This document shows, piece by piece, positions 12,523 to 24,479 of a DNA stretch of 64,000 nt (positions are counted from its first letter, which is position 1; each line of letters opens with the position of its first letter). A program made the translations under genes and the position numbers. A model generated the notes under the pieces. That model worked only from the letters and a program-made list of their open reading frames with translations, searched no databases and was not told the DNA's origin. The DNA is from Gigaspora rosea. Taxonomy: Eukaryota > Glomeromycota > Glomeromycetes > Diversisporales > Gigasporaceae. The DNA lies in NCBI GenBank assembly GCA_003550325.1, contig QKWP01000254.1, forward strand, positions 256,981 to 320,980, given 5' to 3'.

Positions 12523-14291
12523 ATGCAAACTGAACAAAAAATTCAAAATTTGGCATCTTATATTGTTGTATTGGGTTTCCCTCCTATAATATTATATCAT
12601 ATTAATAAATGTAAATACCTAAGTTTCTTCTTATTATCCATATTGTTTTTAATCATTTTTATTCAAGAATTAACGTTTTTTTGTTTTTTGTTTTTTTACA
12701 CAAGTTTTTTTTTCTAGATCCTTTGATGCCTTTCATTTTATTTTCTTTCAGCTGACATTCTTTTTTGCTTACCATCGCCTTCTTGGTATCCCTAGTTTAT
12801 CTTCGATAGTACTTGATTATCTTTCCAGAAAATCACCCCCAAACGTTAAACATAATGTGTCATCCAGATCAATTAACCCACTCGAACAGGCCACTATAGA
12901 AGATACACAATTTCAACAAAGTCCATTACAGAGTACATTACAAGAATCATCTTCCAAGTCTGAAATATGTAAGTATGATTATAACTATTTATCTTTTTTT
13001 TTTAATCAATATTTCTATTCATCATATATTTTCTTATTTCTTATGTAGGTGACAATTCTCAACTATACTCCTCTATGCAAACTGCATTATTAAACTTAAT
13101 CGATTCCGATAATTCATGGCATATCTTATTTGAGAGCAGAAGATCTGATATTAAAGTTTATCAAAATCCAGCAATTTCAGATCATTGCTATAAGGTTTCG
13201 GGTACTGTGAACAATACGTTAGAGACGACTTTTGATTTCTTAGCTGATGTAAAAAGAAGACCGGAATGGGATCATTTAATGCAAGAAGGAAAATTAATTG
13301 AGATTATTGATGAAAATACTACTGTTCAGGTATGTATTATTCTAAAATTTTTATATAAATAAAAATTAATTGATTTATTGATGAAAATAATACTATTTAG
13401 GTATGTATAATTCAATATTTCTATAAATTTGACTTTTATAATCATTTACCGAATTCTAATTCCTTTTAAAGTATATACGCATGAAAGCTGCATTTCCGGT
13501 TTCTGCTCGTGACGTAGTTACCCTAAATCATGTAGCAAAACTTAGTGATGGTAGGATGATGATGACTTGTAAGAGTATTGTACATAAATCATGTCCAGAA
13601 ATACCTGGTGTTATTAGACTTGATTGTGATTGTGCTGGATTTGTCGTTGCTCCAATTAATGATCAACCAAATAAATGTTTTGTAATCCAAATCGCTAATG
13701 CTGATCCAAAAGGTTGGATTCCTAAATCTATATTAAAATTAGGTATTATCATTATATTTAAATTTTATTCCATTATTTTTTTATTTATAAAATTTTAAAC
13801 TTATATAAAAAAAAAAAAATTTATAAAATTCTCTTTTAGTATCAACAAGGGATATGCCCGCCTCTGCTAAAAAATTAAACATTTTATTAACGAAAATGCC
13901 ACCCAAAGATCCATGCATCTTTTCTTCTAATTTTACACCTAGTTTGACTCCCAAAGCTCAATCTTCAATAGTTTCTCATGTTCATGAGCGTAATATTCCT
14001 AATAGTAATTTACCTATTATAACTGAATCACCTACTAAATATGAGAAACGTGTTCGTTTTTTAGAACAATCTTTACCATCTTCTGAAACGAATAATTCAA
14101 TCGTAAAACCTCCTATAAATTCTACTTCAAGATCTACATTCTGGAAATCATTTGTACAGACCATATGTTTTATAGGAAAATATTTTACAAAAGAAAAGAG
14201 TGTCACTAGTGGAATAGTTATTGTCACTACCGTTTTTGCTTTTTTAACTTTAATAAGAGTTAAGCAATTGAGAAATAGGAGTATTATTTGA
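12523..14291 (+). CDS. START-domain protein with a C-terminal membrane anchor, 5 exons
   Basis: Likely a membrane-tethered lipid-binding or lipid-transfer protein of the START/SRPBCC fold. Proposed exons: 12523-12567, 12752-12968, 13049-13329, 13472-13742, 13840-14291, giving 421 aa. The START domain spans about residues 95-275, with recognisable segments 'WHILFESRRSDIKVYQNP', 'RRPEWDHLM', 'AAFPVSARDVV' and 'ANADPKGWIPKSI'. An N-terminal hydrophobic stretch crosses the first junction, and a C-terminal segment ('GIVIVTTVFAFLTLI', about 396-410) with a short basic tail looks like a tail anchor. Exon 1 is the weak point: donor 12568 (gtattg) keeps frame, while the alternative donor at 12611 (gtaaat) does not with the 12751 acceptor. 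Exons 3-5 are secure. Confidence 0.85.
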
Positions 14292-14410
14292 TATATATTG
14301 GTGTACATTAGTGTATATTTAATATTAATATGAATTAAACTATTTTTTTTTTGTCCATTTTACCAAAAATAATGTATCATTTGGCGAAACTGTCATACAA
14401 AGTTAATTTT

Positions 14411-14585
14411 TTGGTTCTCATAACATCAAATTTGAAAAATGACTTGGAAATCCGACTTTTAATTTTATTTTCAAAAAATTTTATATGTATAAAATTTTGC
14501 TATAGATATCTAAAAAAACCACCCGGATAATAAATATAGTCAACTTTTTTGCAGAAATTTGACCTGGCCGGGTTATGAGAACCAA
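14411..14585. mobile_element. MITE, TIR ttggttctcataac family, copy 2
   Basis: Perfect 14-bp inverted ends: 'ttggttctcataac' (14411-14424) and 'gttatgagaaccaa' (14572-14585). The interior shares 'ggccgggttatga' with the copy at 10764-10948. Confidence 0.8.
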
Positions 14586-14790
14586 CTTATTAAGTTTATA
14601 TGACCTTATGCTTAAATTCGCTAAAAATTATAACCCGAATTATGCGAATTCTACTCTGATATGCCAAATAAGCTATCGCATATAAAATCCATGTTTATGC
14701 TATCGCAGACTTTCGGTGGCCCTGGAGTCGTCCAATAATTGTCTGGTTGTCTGGAGCGAAGCGACAGACTCATACTTCTACGCCCTTTGA

Positions 14791-16373
14791 CAGTGATGAC
14801 AAATGACCTGAAATGACCCAAATGACAATGACCGGTCATTGGGTCATTTCAAGAATGAAATGACCTATTGGGTCATTTGAATTTTATTGGTGGAAATAAC
14901 AATTATCTTTTAAGTCCATTTACTCCTGTTCTCGAAAGTAATATTTACCTTTTAAACAAAAGCCGAATTGCCTATGCTAAATTACCGTGATTGATTTCAG
15001 AGACTCCGTGATCACATAACATCGTTAAGAATCTTAATCATAGATTTTAATCCCGTGATCTCATATTAGAGCCTCGTGACATAATCTAGAGCTCTATTCG
15101 AGTTACTCGGACCAAGTCTATCCACGCCTCAATAGAAACCTTACCATTGTTAGAGTAGTTTAATTGATTTTAATTAGTCTTACTAGTGTATAGTTGCGAT
15201 ACGTACTCACAACGTACATACATAATGAGGTTTATGATACGTATCAAAACTATGTCTCCCGTTTGAAGTCAAAATTCTATACATTTGAATTTAATATATG
15301 ACACGTTAACGTGTTACCTTACTTATTTTGCGTGGTAATACAAACCAAAAAAGGAACTCCGATTTTGTAAGTAAACTAAGTGCGTGAGATAAAAATTTAG
15401 GGTTAGGGTCTTAAGGTTAGAGACTATAGGGTTAGAGCAGGGCCAGTGATTTTCTGCGGTGACAAAATCAAAATTATGTGGTGACAGAATTTAAATTATG
15501 TGATGTGATGTGAACCATATTTGCCAAATTATGTGCGATTCTGCGGTATATTTGGCCAAATTATTTGCGATTCTGTGGCATGCTTACGAAATTATGTGTA
15601 ATTCTGTGTTATACATAAACTAAAATTTGTCGGAACTTTCTGGACTTTGTTTCGAAAAAATTTTCATGACCTTGCTCGTAATTTGAGTTCATTAAAATTC
15701 TACGTCGGGAGATACCGGATCTGTTAGATTTTATATATCGACTTGCCAATAAATTGGCAAATTATGTGACAATTCTTATAAATTTGCATATTGTGTGCTA
15801 TTCTGCGGTGATAAACACCAAATTATGTGATATAGGCGTATTTATGTGAATTCTGTGGTATTATGTGAAACACATAAAATCACTGGCCCTGGGTTAGAGT
15901 GATGCTTACAATATGTAAAATTTTCATTCCCGTCATTTTCACCAAGATCGATTTAAATATTAGTTTTCGCTTTTTTCTTCTTTTGCGCGTGTTCGGATTC
16001 TTCGTCGGGCTGATCTGGAATAGTCAAATTTTGCACTCTCCGATCGGTTATTTTCCCTCCAGGAGTTTATATTACCCGCGAAATAAGTAGATGCGCTATC
16101 TAGAATTTTATAATTCTTACCCCTTAAACACGTATCGTACTAAAACGTTAATGGGCGATGATATGCCAATCATCAAGTTTACACGGATTTTGACTACCAT
16201 ATCACTACTAATAACCCAAATTAACTTCAAATGACCCCGGTCATTTGCAAATGACTATGATCATTTGGTCACGAGTCATTTGCAAATGACCCAAAATTCA
16301 AATGACCTATAATGACCGGTCATTTCAGGGTCATTTAAAAATTTTTCAAATGACCAGGTCATTTAACATCACG
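14791..16373. mobile_element. hAT-like non-autonomous element, ~1.58 kb, with a nested insert
   Basis: The left end reads CAGTGATGACAAATGACC and the right end is an inverted relative (...GGTCATTTAACATCACG). The 8-bp flanks CCCTTTGA (14783-14790) and CCTTTTGA (16374-16381) match except for one base. Both subterminal regions are packed with the motif 'caaatgacc' in both orientations, the usual arrangement for hAT transposase binding. No transposase is present. A second hAT-like element sits inside at 15438-15891. Confidence 0.75.
15438..15891. mobile_element. 454-bp hAT-like MITE with a perfect 8-bp TSD
   Basis: The ends are perfect 16-bp inverted repeats, CAGGGCCAGTGATTTT and AAAATCACTGGCCCTG, flanked on both sides by GGTTAGAG (15430-15437 and 15892-15899). 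CAGGG ends plus an 8-bp duplication are diagnostic of hAT. Subterminal 'aattatgtg' and 'attctgcgg' motifs repeat many times. It is nested in the 14791-16373 element. Confidence 0.92.
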
Positions 16374-16389
16374 CCTTTTGATGATCAGA

Positions 16390-16504
16390 GATGGCACGTC
16401 ACTATGTCCAATTGGTTTCAATTTTTTCTGGACATATGTCCATTTTCAATTGGACATATGTCCAAAAAAAAATTGAAACAAATTGGACATTGTAACATGC
16501 CATC
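16390..16504. mobile_element. Fully palindromic 115-bp MITE, copy 1
   Basis: Almost the whole element folds on itself: GATGGCACGTCACTATGTCC on the left pairs with GGACATTGTAACATGCCATC on the right, around an inner 'ctggacatatgtcc' palindrome. A near-identical copy lies at 16715-16828. Confidence 0.8.
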
Positions 16505-16714
16505 CTAGTTGATGACCGAAATTACGTTTTTGATACATTTATGGTAAAAATATCAAAATATAGTTTTGGATGTAACGCCCCTGAAAAATTTGATCTGACA
16601 TACATAACAAGACCTTTCAGGGGCTAGAGCTATAAAATTATAAGCTCCAGACTTATCCCGGCTACCGGTTCCTAGTATAGCCTATTGTTCCATAGGTGAA
16701 CCAAATATCTCTAC

Positions 16715-16828
16715 GATGGCACGTCACTATGTCCAATTGGTTTCAATTTTTTCTGGACATATGTCCATTTTCAATTGGACATATGTCCAAAAAAAATTGA
16801 AACAAATTGGACATTGTAACATGCCATC
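16715..16828. mobile_element. Fully palindromic 114-bp MITE, copy 2
   Basis: Same sequence as 16390-16504 apart from one missing A in an A-run, in the same orientation and 325 bp away. Both are followed by 'ctag'. Confidence 0.8.
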
Positions 16829-16917
16829 CTAGCTTATAGCACATCTTTCTGGGACAGATTAGTCGCGCAACCAATTGACTCCGGTATATTATTTCGTGTG
16901 ATTAAGATGTCCTAATG

Positions 16918-19594
16918 CAGTGTTGTTGACTGGAAGCTGGAACTTCACTGGACGTCCAGACAATTCCAGTGTTCCAGTGGTTCCAGTGAAGTTTTCACTG
17001 GAAGGGATTATTTCATTGGAACCAATACAATATTAGCCAATCAAAATACGAATAAGAATTAAGGTTATTGTATACACGTGATATTGGTGCGCATACTATG
17101 TAAATCAAAAAGTTAATATCGAAGATTTTTGTATAACAATATTGATCGATATGTTCATTTCTCACAATTTATAGGATAATATACAATACAGCACATATTT
17201 AATTCTTGAGCGATTTAAAATTAATAAAGTACTACAGTAGCATCACCCGGTGTAAAACTTGTCTACATCATAAATTTAATGTATTTTAAATAAGAACATG
17301 ATTTTAATATTTCATTTGTTTATTATATTCGATATATAAATTACACTTTAAACTTATACTGACTTTCAGTTTTTTGTAAGTATATACTGTAATAATTATT
17401 ATTATATTATATATATGAATACGTACTCGTACAGTAAGAACTTATTTTATTTTTCTATTACATACTTTACACAGTACGGAATATAATAAGAAAAGTGCAA
17501 GTTGAACGCTGCGTGATAAAAGAATTATTCTAAACTATTATTGTTCCAAACCATTTCTGAATTTACTTCAATTCTGAATTGAAACGTGTTCTTTCTCGAT
17601 TTTCACAGATCATGAGACCATAGAATAATTACTTATTAATAATTACATTTATATTTGCAATGATCTTTTTCATTAATATTTATAAAGACAATTCTTTTAT
17701 TGTTTCATTTTTTTTATACACTTTATTGAGCAAGAATATGACTGCGTGACTCGTGAAATTCGTTATAATGAATGTTTAAATACCAGATACTAAAAAATTC
17801 TGATCTTCAGTGTAATCCAAAATTCACCAGAAGAACTGCTCATGCCTAAACAAGATATGAATAACTTTGGGATGCAAGTTTGTTATGTTGAAAATTTTAC
17901 GAAATAATCTGTGCTACCACCAGGCTGAGCATGATGGTCATGAAAAAACTTGAAAAAGATAAATTTGGGGGTTTTTTTAAAAAAAAAATTTTAGTAATTA
18001 TCTTCCATCTTCTTATTAGATTCGGGTTAGACAAAACACCCGACCAGATTCCTGCTGTTGCCGAAAAACAAATGCGGATGTGTTCTACGCGGGGAATGCA
18101 AAAATTATTAATTACATTGTTAAAATATATATGAATAATCGAATGTATTCCTTTAATGTATGAAAAGTTAGCATTTAATATTTAGTGATTCATTTTTATT
18201 CGCGCTTATTTATTTATTTATTTTTTTTTACTTTATTATTATTATTATTATTTATTTTCGCTTTTTTTTATTAATTGATAAATGGATAGCGGCCCTAAAT
18301 GACAAATGACATTTCACGATTCACAAATAACACATGCCAATTGAGAATCAGAAATGATGCGGAACATTATATTAACACATACCAATTGAGAATCAACATA
18401 AATTCCCAAACATTATAATAATAAAGGGTTTCGGAATTAAAATTCGTAAATCTTATTTTGAAAAACAAGAAGACGTATTTATTATCAAATAAGAGATGTA
18501 CAAATCTTATTTATTTTTCAATTAAAATTTGAATACACTTATTTATATGATCTTCATCACTATAAATTATTTTATTGTTAATCGATACTGATATCGTTTT
18601 ATTATTATTATTAAATAGTTTATTGATCTACATAATAAAAAAAATTTTTACTTATTTCATCAAATGGGAGTCTCTAAACATCCCATTTCATTTTCCGATT
18701 TCAAAATTTTTGATACACAAATAAGATTTTTTAAACTCTTATTTATTTCCGAAATACGCCTAGATCTCTTTGTCTGACCACTAATGACACCTGACGAATA
18801 CGTCTAAATTATATGCCATCTGACTCTTGCTTCCATATTACTGTCGCCCCGACAGGCCACTTTGGAAAACTTACTGGGTAGGGAGGGAGGTCAATGCAAC
18901 CTGAACTAAAATCGGGTTCGCAGAAGAAAAAAGTCAATCTTACTCACGAACCTCAACAATACTAAAATATACTTTGAACAATTATGCAACGATTACCTAT
19001 ACTTACTCATTAATTCACTTAAACAGTACTGTACCTTACTCTTATACTTACATCCCCTTGATTAATCATTGATCAATCAATCGAACATGACCATAAAAGT
19101 CTGTCACATGATCGAGTCTAAATTGATTCAAGAAAAATCTGCCTCGATGCTTATGTATCGAGCAGACTTTAACGAATTTAATAATTTTTTAATTTTTTTA
19201 TTACTTATGTTGATCTGAATTCACTCAAATCAGTAAAGAAATTTCGAACTAACTTAAAGGTGATTCCGAAACCATTTAGCTCATATTTAATTAAAAACAT
19301 TAAATTAATTTAATCAGTAGCTACAATGTTTATGTATATAATTTTGCGTTGGTATAAAATTAATAAAAACTTAATAGTTTATCACTGCAAAAGAAATTTT
19401 TTTTGACTTGCCGGATCCACTGGACCCCACTAGACCTCACTGGAACTTCCATCCAGTGGTAAAAAAACATGACTGGAAGGGTCTAGTGACAACTTATCAC
19501 TGGGAACCTATATATTTTCCAGTTACATCTAGTTAGTTCCAGTAACCCTTCCAGTTCCAGTGATCTTTACTGGACCGGTTTTTTAACAACACTG
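16918..19594. mobile_element. 2.7-kb hAT-like element, no transposase, perfect 8-bp TSD
   Basis: The ends are CAGTGTTGTT and AACAACACTG, flanked by perfect TCCTAATG duplications (16910-16917 and 19595-19602). About 100 bp at the left and 200 bp at the right are filled with 'ccagtg', 'actgga' and 'ttccag' repeats, as expected for hAT subterminal binding sites. The interior is AT-rich with no recognisable transposase. A 67-codon ORF at 17931 resembles nothing I know. A short GC-richer stretch lies at about 18840-18920. Confidence 0.88.
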
Positions 19595-20365
19595 TCCTAA
19601 TGGTTAAAAGCGACTTAAAAAAAAGATAAATATTTTTTTTGGAATTTGCTAATATAGTATATCAGATATAGTGTTCTGCACAGATTGGATCAGACAGATA
19701 TTTTTAAAGATCCGGAACCAGGTTCGGATCTGATATAGTTACACAACTAGCGTGTAACCATATCGGGTTGGAAAAAAATTTTGCAACAAACAATATAATA
19801 AATCATATTGATATGGTTCTTAATTTATCTCTTGGACCATTAAAGATCCTTAATGATCTATCTCTTAGACCATTAAGCTTCTTAAAAGTCCAAAATAGAC
19901 CGTTAAGAATTTTAATAGTCTAAGAGATGGATCATTAAGGTTTTTAACATTGGTAAGATTTTTAACAACTAAAAACTTCGAATTTATACAATGCATGACA
20001 ACTCAATATTATAAATAAACCAACCCGATTTAATACAATTTAATTATAGAAAAATTATAATAAGCTTATCGCTATTTAAAATTATAATCAATAAAATTTT
20101 TATAAACATCAAACGATAGAATTATAATCTTTCTAATACATGATAAAATTATCTTATATATATACCACAAAATGAATAAAGTCGAACCTATTTATTACTT
20201 GAAAAAAAATAATAAAATATAAGTTTTTATTGTATTCTTAAATATACTAAAAATCTCATTGGACTTATTAATTTCAAGATCTTGAAATTTAAAACAACTT
20301 ACCAATATTAAATAAAACTTCAAATTATAATCTATTTTAATTTATTATTTTTATTATATAGTTAT

Positions 20366-20650
20366 TATGGTTCCTTAAATTCAAATTAAATCAAATATTG
20401 GATCAATTTGAATTTGATCAAATCAAATTGACCCTAATTTGAATTTGATTTGATTCAAATATTTGAATTTGAATTTGATTTGAATTTGAATTTTTAATAG
20501 TAATTTTCAAATCAAATCAAATATTTGTCAAATCAAATCAAATTTGGCTATATTTGAATTTGATTAAATCAAATATAGTCAAATTTGATTTGAATTTGAT
20601 TAAATATTTGATTCAAATATTTGAAGATCAAATCAAATTGCACAACCCTA
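20366..20650. mobile_element. 285-bp element made of TTTGAAT/TTTGAT repeats, perfect 8-bp TSD
   Basis: Flanked by ATAGTTAT on both sides (20358-20365 and 20651-20658). The ends TATGGTT... and ...AACCCTA are weakly inverted. The interior consists almost only of 'tttgaat', 'tttgat' and their complements in alternating orientation. The 8-bp duplication and TA(G/T)GG ends suggest hAT mobilisation. Confidence 0.75.
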
Positions 20651-21659
20651 ATAGTTATATTACTTTTAAGCTCTTTTTTTAAATAATTAGTTACACTTTG
20701 TGAGTTATAAGCTTTAACACATATTTATTACAAATTACTTTGCTTAAAGAATTGTCTCTAAATGAGGTATATCCAAGTAGGGTAAATCCTAGAAATATAC
20801 AAAAAGCTTCATTCGTAAAGAGTCTTCTGTAGCATTATAAACAGCAATTACATTTTAAAAAAAATTACTACAGTATTTATTTTTGTCTATACATACCTGT
20901 AAAATTAATCTAAATCTACTAAATTTAACCAATTAGTGTGAATGGATTCAAATAGATTTTTCAGATCAGATCCTCATTTGGATCCAGATTTGGCAAATTC
21001 TATAAATTGTAAATCTAAATCTGATCTAACTACTGAATGCAGATCAGATCTGGGTCCTCAGATCAGATCTGTAAAACACTAATAGTATAGATAAGCAGTT
21101 CTGCATAGTATAGGCTAAATTTTTAAATCTATACTATACTAATCTGTAAAATACCTTATAGATTTTAAATTTGGTCTATACTATATAAATTTGCTTATCT
21201 ATGCTATACTGATTTGCTATAATTTTTTATCAATTATATTATAATAGCAGATCAGTATAGTGTGTTATATCATATACTCCTATACTATACGAATTTGGTT
21301 ATCTATACCATACTAATCGGCTGTAATTTTTCTTTTAATATTATGAACACTTAGTACACTTAGTAATTCAAACATTTAACTACTATATCTGATAATACCT
21401 TGAATATTACAAAAAATAGTGAAAATACAAATCTTGCTGCTAAGCCTATCAAAGAGAATATTAGCTTTATTACTGCTAAAGGGCTTCCAGAAATTAGCTG
21501 ATTTCAGAGGGAGTTGGTGGGTCAGATGAAGTATCAGGTATAATTCCAGCCAAAATTTTACAATTCTGACCAAAGTTACAAAATTATTTTTGATCAAAAT
21601 TATAGATTTATTAACAATATTTAATAATTAATAACTTTTAATTTACTAGTTCAAATTTA

Positions 21660-23240
21660 ATAATTTAACTACTAAAATGATCTTCTCAATGAGAGAATTC
21701 TAACAAGCCAAAATCATTAAAATCTAATCACTAGATCCTAAGATCAGAATAGATATATGTTACTATAAAAGTTTTATAATTTATTAAAAAATTATAAACC
21801 ATTTATAGTAACACAAATTTATTCTGATCTCTAGATTCTGTGATTGAATTTTAATAATTTTGGGCTTGCTAGGATCCTCTCATTGAGCTGATTATTTTGG
21901 TAGTAAAATCATCGAATTGGCCTAGTAGATCAAAAGTTATTAACAATTAAAAATTAATTTTCAATTGTTAATAACTTTTGATCTACTGGGCCAATTTTGA
22001 TGATTCAACTACCAAAATGATAAAAATCCAATTACAGAATCCAGAGATCAGAATAAATTTGTGTTACTATAAATGGTTTATAATTCTTTAATAAATCATT
22101 AGTAGCACAAATCTATTCTGATCTTAGGATCCAGTGATTAGATTTTAATGATTTTGGGCTTGCTAAAATCCTCTCATTGAGTTAATCAGTTTGGTAGTTG
22201 AATCATTGAAATTGGTCCAGTAGATCAAAAGTTATTAACAATTAAAAATTAATTTTAATTGTTAATAACTTTTGATTTACTGGGCCAATTTCGATGATTT
22301 AATTACCAAAATGATCAGCTAGGAACCCGAATAATATATGTAAAACCATATTTGAAAAATAGCTAATGGAGGCCCATTTTCAAAAAAGGGTATATTTGAA
22401 AAGTAGATATTGGAGAAAAAGGTTATATTTGAAAACCACTAAATGGCAAAATAGAAAATGCTAATATAGTAATTTTTATAAATGTTATATTTGAAATATG
22501 CTAATAAAAATCAGAAAAATGCAAAAATTAAATAAAATTAATCAAACCAAGGGGGGTTTTTTTTAAGTTTTTTTGTATATATATTTTATGATCTTTGGTA
22601 GCTTGTAAATTAAATGGGCATAAGAGATTTTGAACTTTTTTTTTTAGAGAACATTCTGTTTTTTTTTGTTTTTTTTTAAAGAATAGTTTGTTTGTTGTTT
22701 GTTTTTTTTTTTNNNNNNNNNNNNNNNNNNNNNNNNNNNNNNNNNNNNNNNNNNNNNNNNNNNNNNNNNNNNNNNNNNNNNNNNNNNNNNNNNNNNNNNN
22801 NNNNNNNNNNNNNNNNNNNNNNNNNNNNNNNNNNNNNNNNNNNNNNNNNNNNNNNNNNNNNNGTTAAAAATGAGTAAAAAAGTTCAATTTAATGTGTGAA
22901 ATTTGCTTATATATCAAACCAAAAGTGCTAACCAAAAAATTTTTACTATAATGCTCAAATATAACGTCACATAGATTATTTGGGGTTCTGATCAGCTCAA
23001 TGAGAGGATTCTAGAAGCCCAAAATCATAAAAATCCAATCACAGGAGCCAGAAATCAAAATAAAATTTGTGTTACTATAAATGGTTTATAATTTTTTAAT
23101 AAATTATAAAACTTTTATAGTAACACAAATCTATTCTGATCTTAGGATCCAGTAATTATATTTTAATGATTTTGGGCTTACTAGAATTCTCTTATTAAGA
23201 GGATCATTTTGGTAGTTAAATCATTGAAATTGGCCCAGTA
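21660..23240. repeat. Ladder of alternating palindromes, period ~295 bp
   Basis: Blocks such as 'tctcaatgagagaattcta', 'gtgttactataaatggttta' and 'agatcaaaagttattaacaa' recur in both orientations. Palindromes of about 70 bp are centred near 21957 and 22253. The array continues on the far side of the N gap (22990-23240). Confidence 0.7.
22713..22862. other. Assembly gap (150 N)
   Basis: Unknown bases, inside the palindrome ladder and preceded by a T-run, where assembly would be expected to fail. Open frames spanning it are meaningless. Confidence 0.99.
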
Positions 23241-23254
23241 GATCAAAATTATTT

Positions 23255-23515
23255 ACTATTAAATATTATATCTAACTTTTTAATAATCGTAAAATCTGAT
23301 TGGCTTATTGGGGTATCAGGTAGGAGCGGATGGGGTAGGGGTAAGATGGGCTTATAGTAAAAAAAATCAGCTGATTTTTGGAAGTCCCTTTAAATATTAT
23401 ATTTAACTTTTTAATAATCATAAAATCTGATTGGCTAATTGGGGTATCAGGTGTGGGTGGGTGGGATAGGCTCATAGTAAACAAAAATTAGCTAATTTCT
23501 GGAGCTTTCTAAAAG
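23255..23515. repeat. Direct duplication of ~125 bp
   Basis: The block 'ctaactttttaataatc...ctgattggct..ttggggtatcagg' and the G-rich 'gggtaggg' stretch occur twice in tandem, at about 23255-23390 and 23391-23515. Confidence 0.65.
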
Positions 23516-23849
23516 GTTACAGATTTGGGCCATGTCAGGTTACTTCAAACTATGACCCAGCCCAACCTAATCTAACCTAGCCAAGTAATTCTATAATAAA
23601 GATGGATACATATAAGAGGACTTTTTTGTAATTGATCAATTTTATTAATTGAATTTATATAGTTTAGAGTACTTTTACTCCTAATATAGTAAATTTTTAA
23701 AAAAAAGTAAACTGTTTATAATATCTTCAAAAACTCTTTACAAGTAAAGCTTTAAGTATTTTATACATTTCTAAGATTCACTCTACTTGGGTATATTTCA
23801 TTTAGAGATAATTTTTAAGTTACTAGTTTGAAAAAAAACTAGAGATAAT

Positions 23850-24011
23850 AAGGGCCTAACATTTATTACGTAATATCTATTTACTATAAAGGCCTACCCC
23901 TCCTTAGGTAATATATATATAAAATTTAGCCAATCAAATTAAACTAAGAGATAAAATTTGCCTTGATTCCCACTCTCTAAAATATTACGTAATAAATGTT
24001 ATTGCTCTAAC
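23850..24011. mobile_element. ~162-bp MITE
   Basis: Inverted ends 'aacatttattacgtaatat' and 'atattacgtaataaatgtt' lie just inside short flanks starting 'taagggcc'. It interrupts the right arm of the 19990-24410 foldback. Confidence 0.6.
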
Positions 24012-24479
24012 TTCGTAACAATATTAATTTAAATTAGTTTACAAATACTTGAAGCTTTATTTAGATATAAAAAAAACATTCGGTAAGTAGTCTTATGTTT
24101 CGGGATCTTGAAATTAATAAGTTCAAATTTGCAATTTAATATATTTAAGAATGCAATAAAAGCTTATAGGTTTATTTTATTTTTCTTTTTTAAGTAGTAA
24201 ATAGGTTTTACTTCATTTATTTGTAGTTTATATTTAATATAGCTTTATTGCTTCATTATATATTAAGGGATATGACTCTATTATTTAATATTTGATGTTT
24301 AATAAAGAAATTTTATTATTTCAATTTATATAGTGATAGATTTATGCATCTAAATTAAATTGTATTAAATCTAGTCTTTTAAGCTGTTATGTATATTTTA
24401 TATATAAAATTTAATAAGGTTTTTAGTTCATGAATATATAAAATCAATATTAATAATAATTTAAATCAGTAATTTTACT

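Larger units (their letters stand above)
19990..24410. repeat. Large foldback: ~0.7-kb imperfect inverted arms
   Basis: Left arm (about 19990-20870) and right arm (about 23685-24410) are inverted diverged copies. Examples: 'acctatttattacttg' near 20188 matches in reverse 'aagtagtaaataggtt' near 24192; 'ttgtctctaaatgaggtat' near 20752 matches in reverse 'tttcatttagagataatt' near 23806. The left arm is interrupted by a hAT-like element (20366-20650), the right arm by a MITE (23850-24011). The centre holds a ladder of smaller palindromes and an assembly gap. Boundaries are approximate. Confidence 0.65.

Noticed and set aside
19667..21082. Another hAT-like element with ends TAGTGTTCTGCACAGA and TCTGTAAAACACTA
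   Set aside because: The ends look inverted and 'cagatcagatc' motifs repeat near the right end, but no 8-bp duplication matches and it would overlap the foldback arm, so boundaries cannot be supported.
22692..22899. ORFs across the N gap
   Set aside because: They consist of unknown bases.
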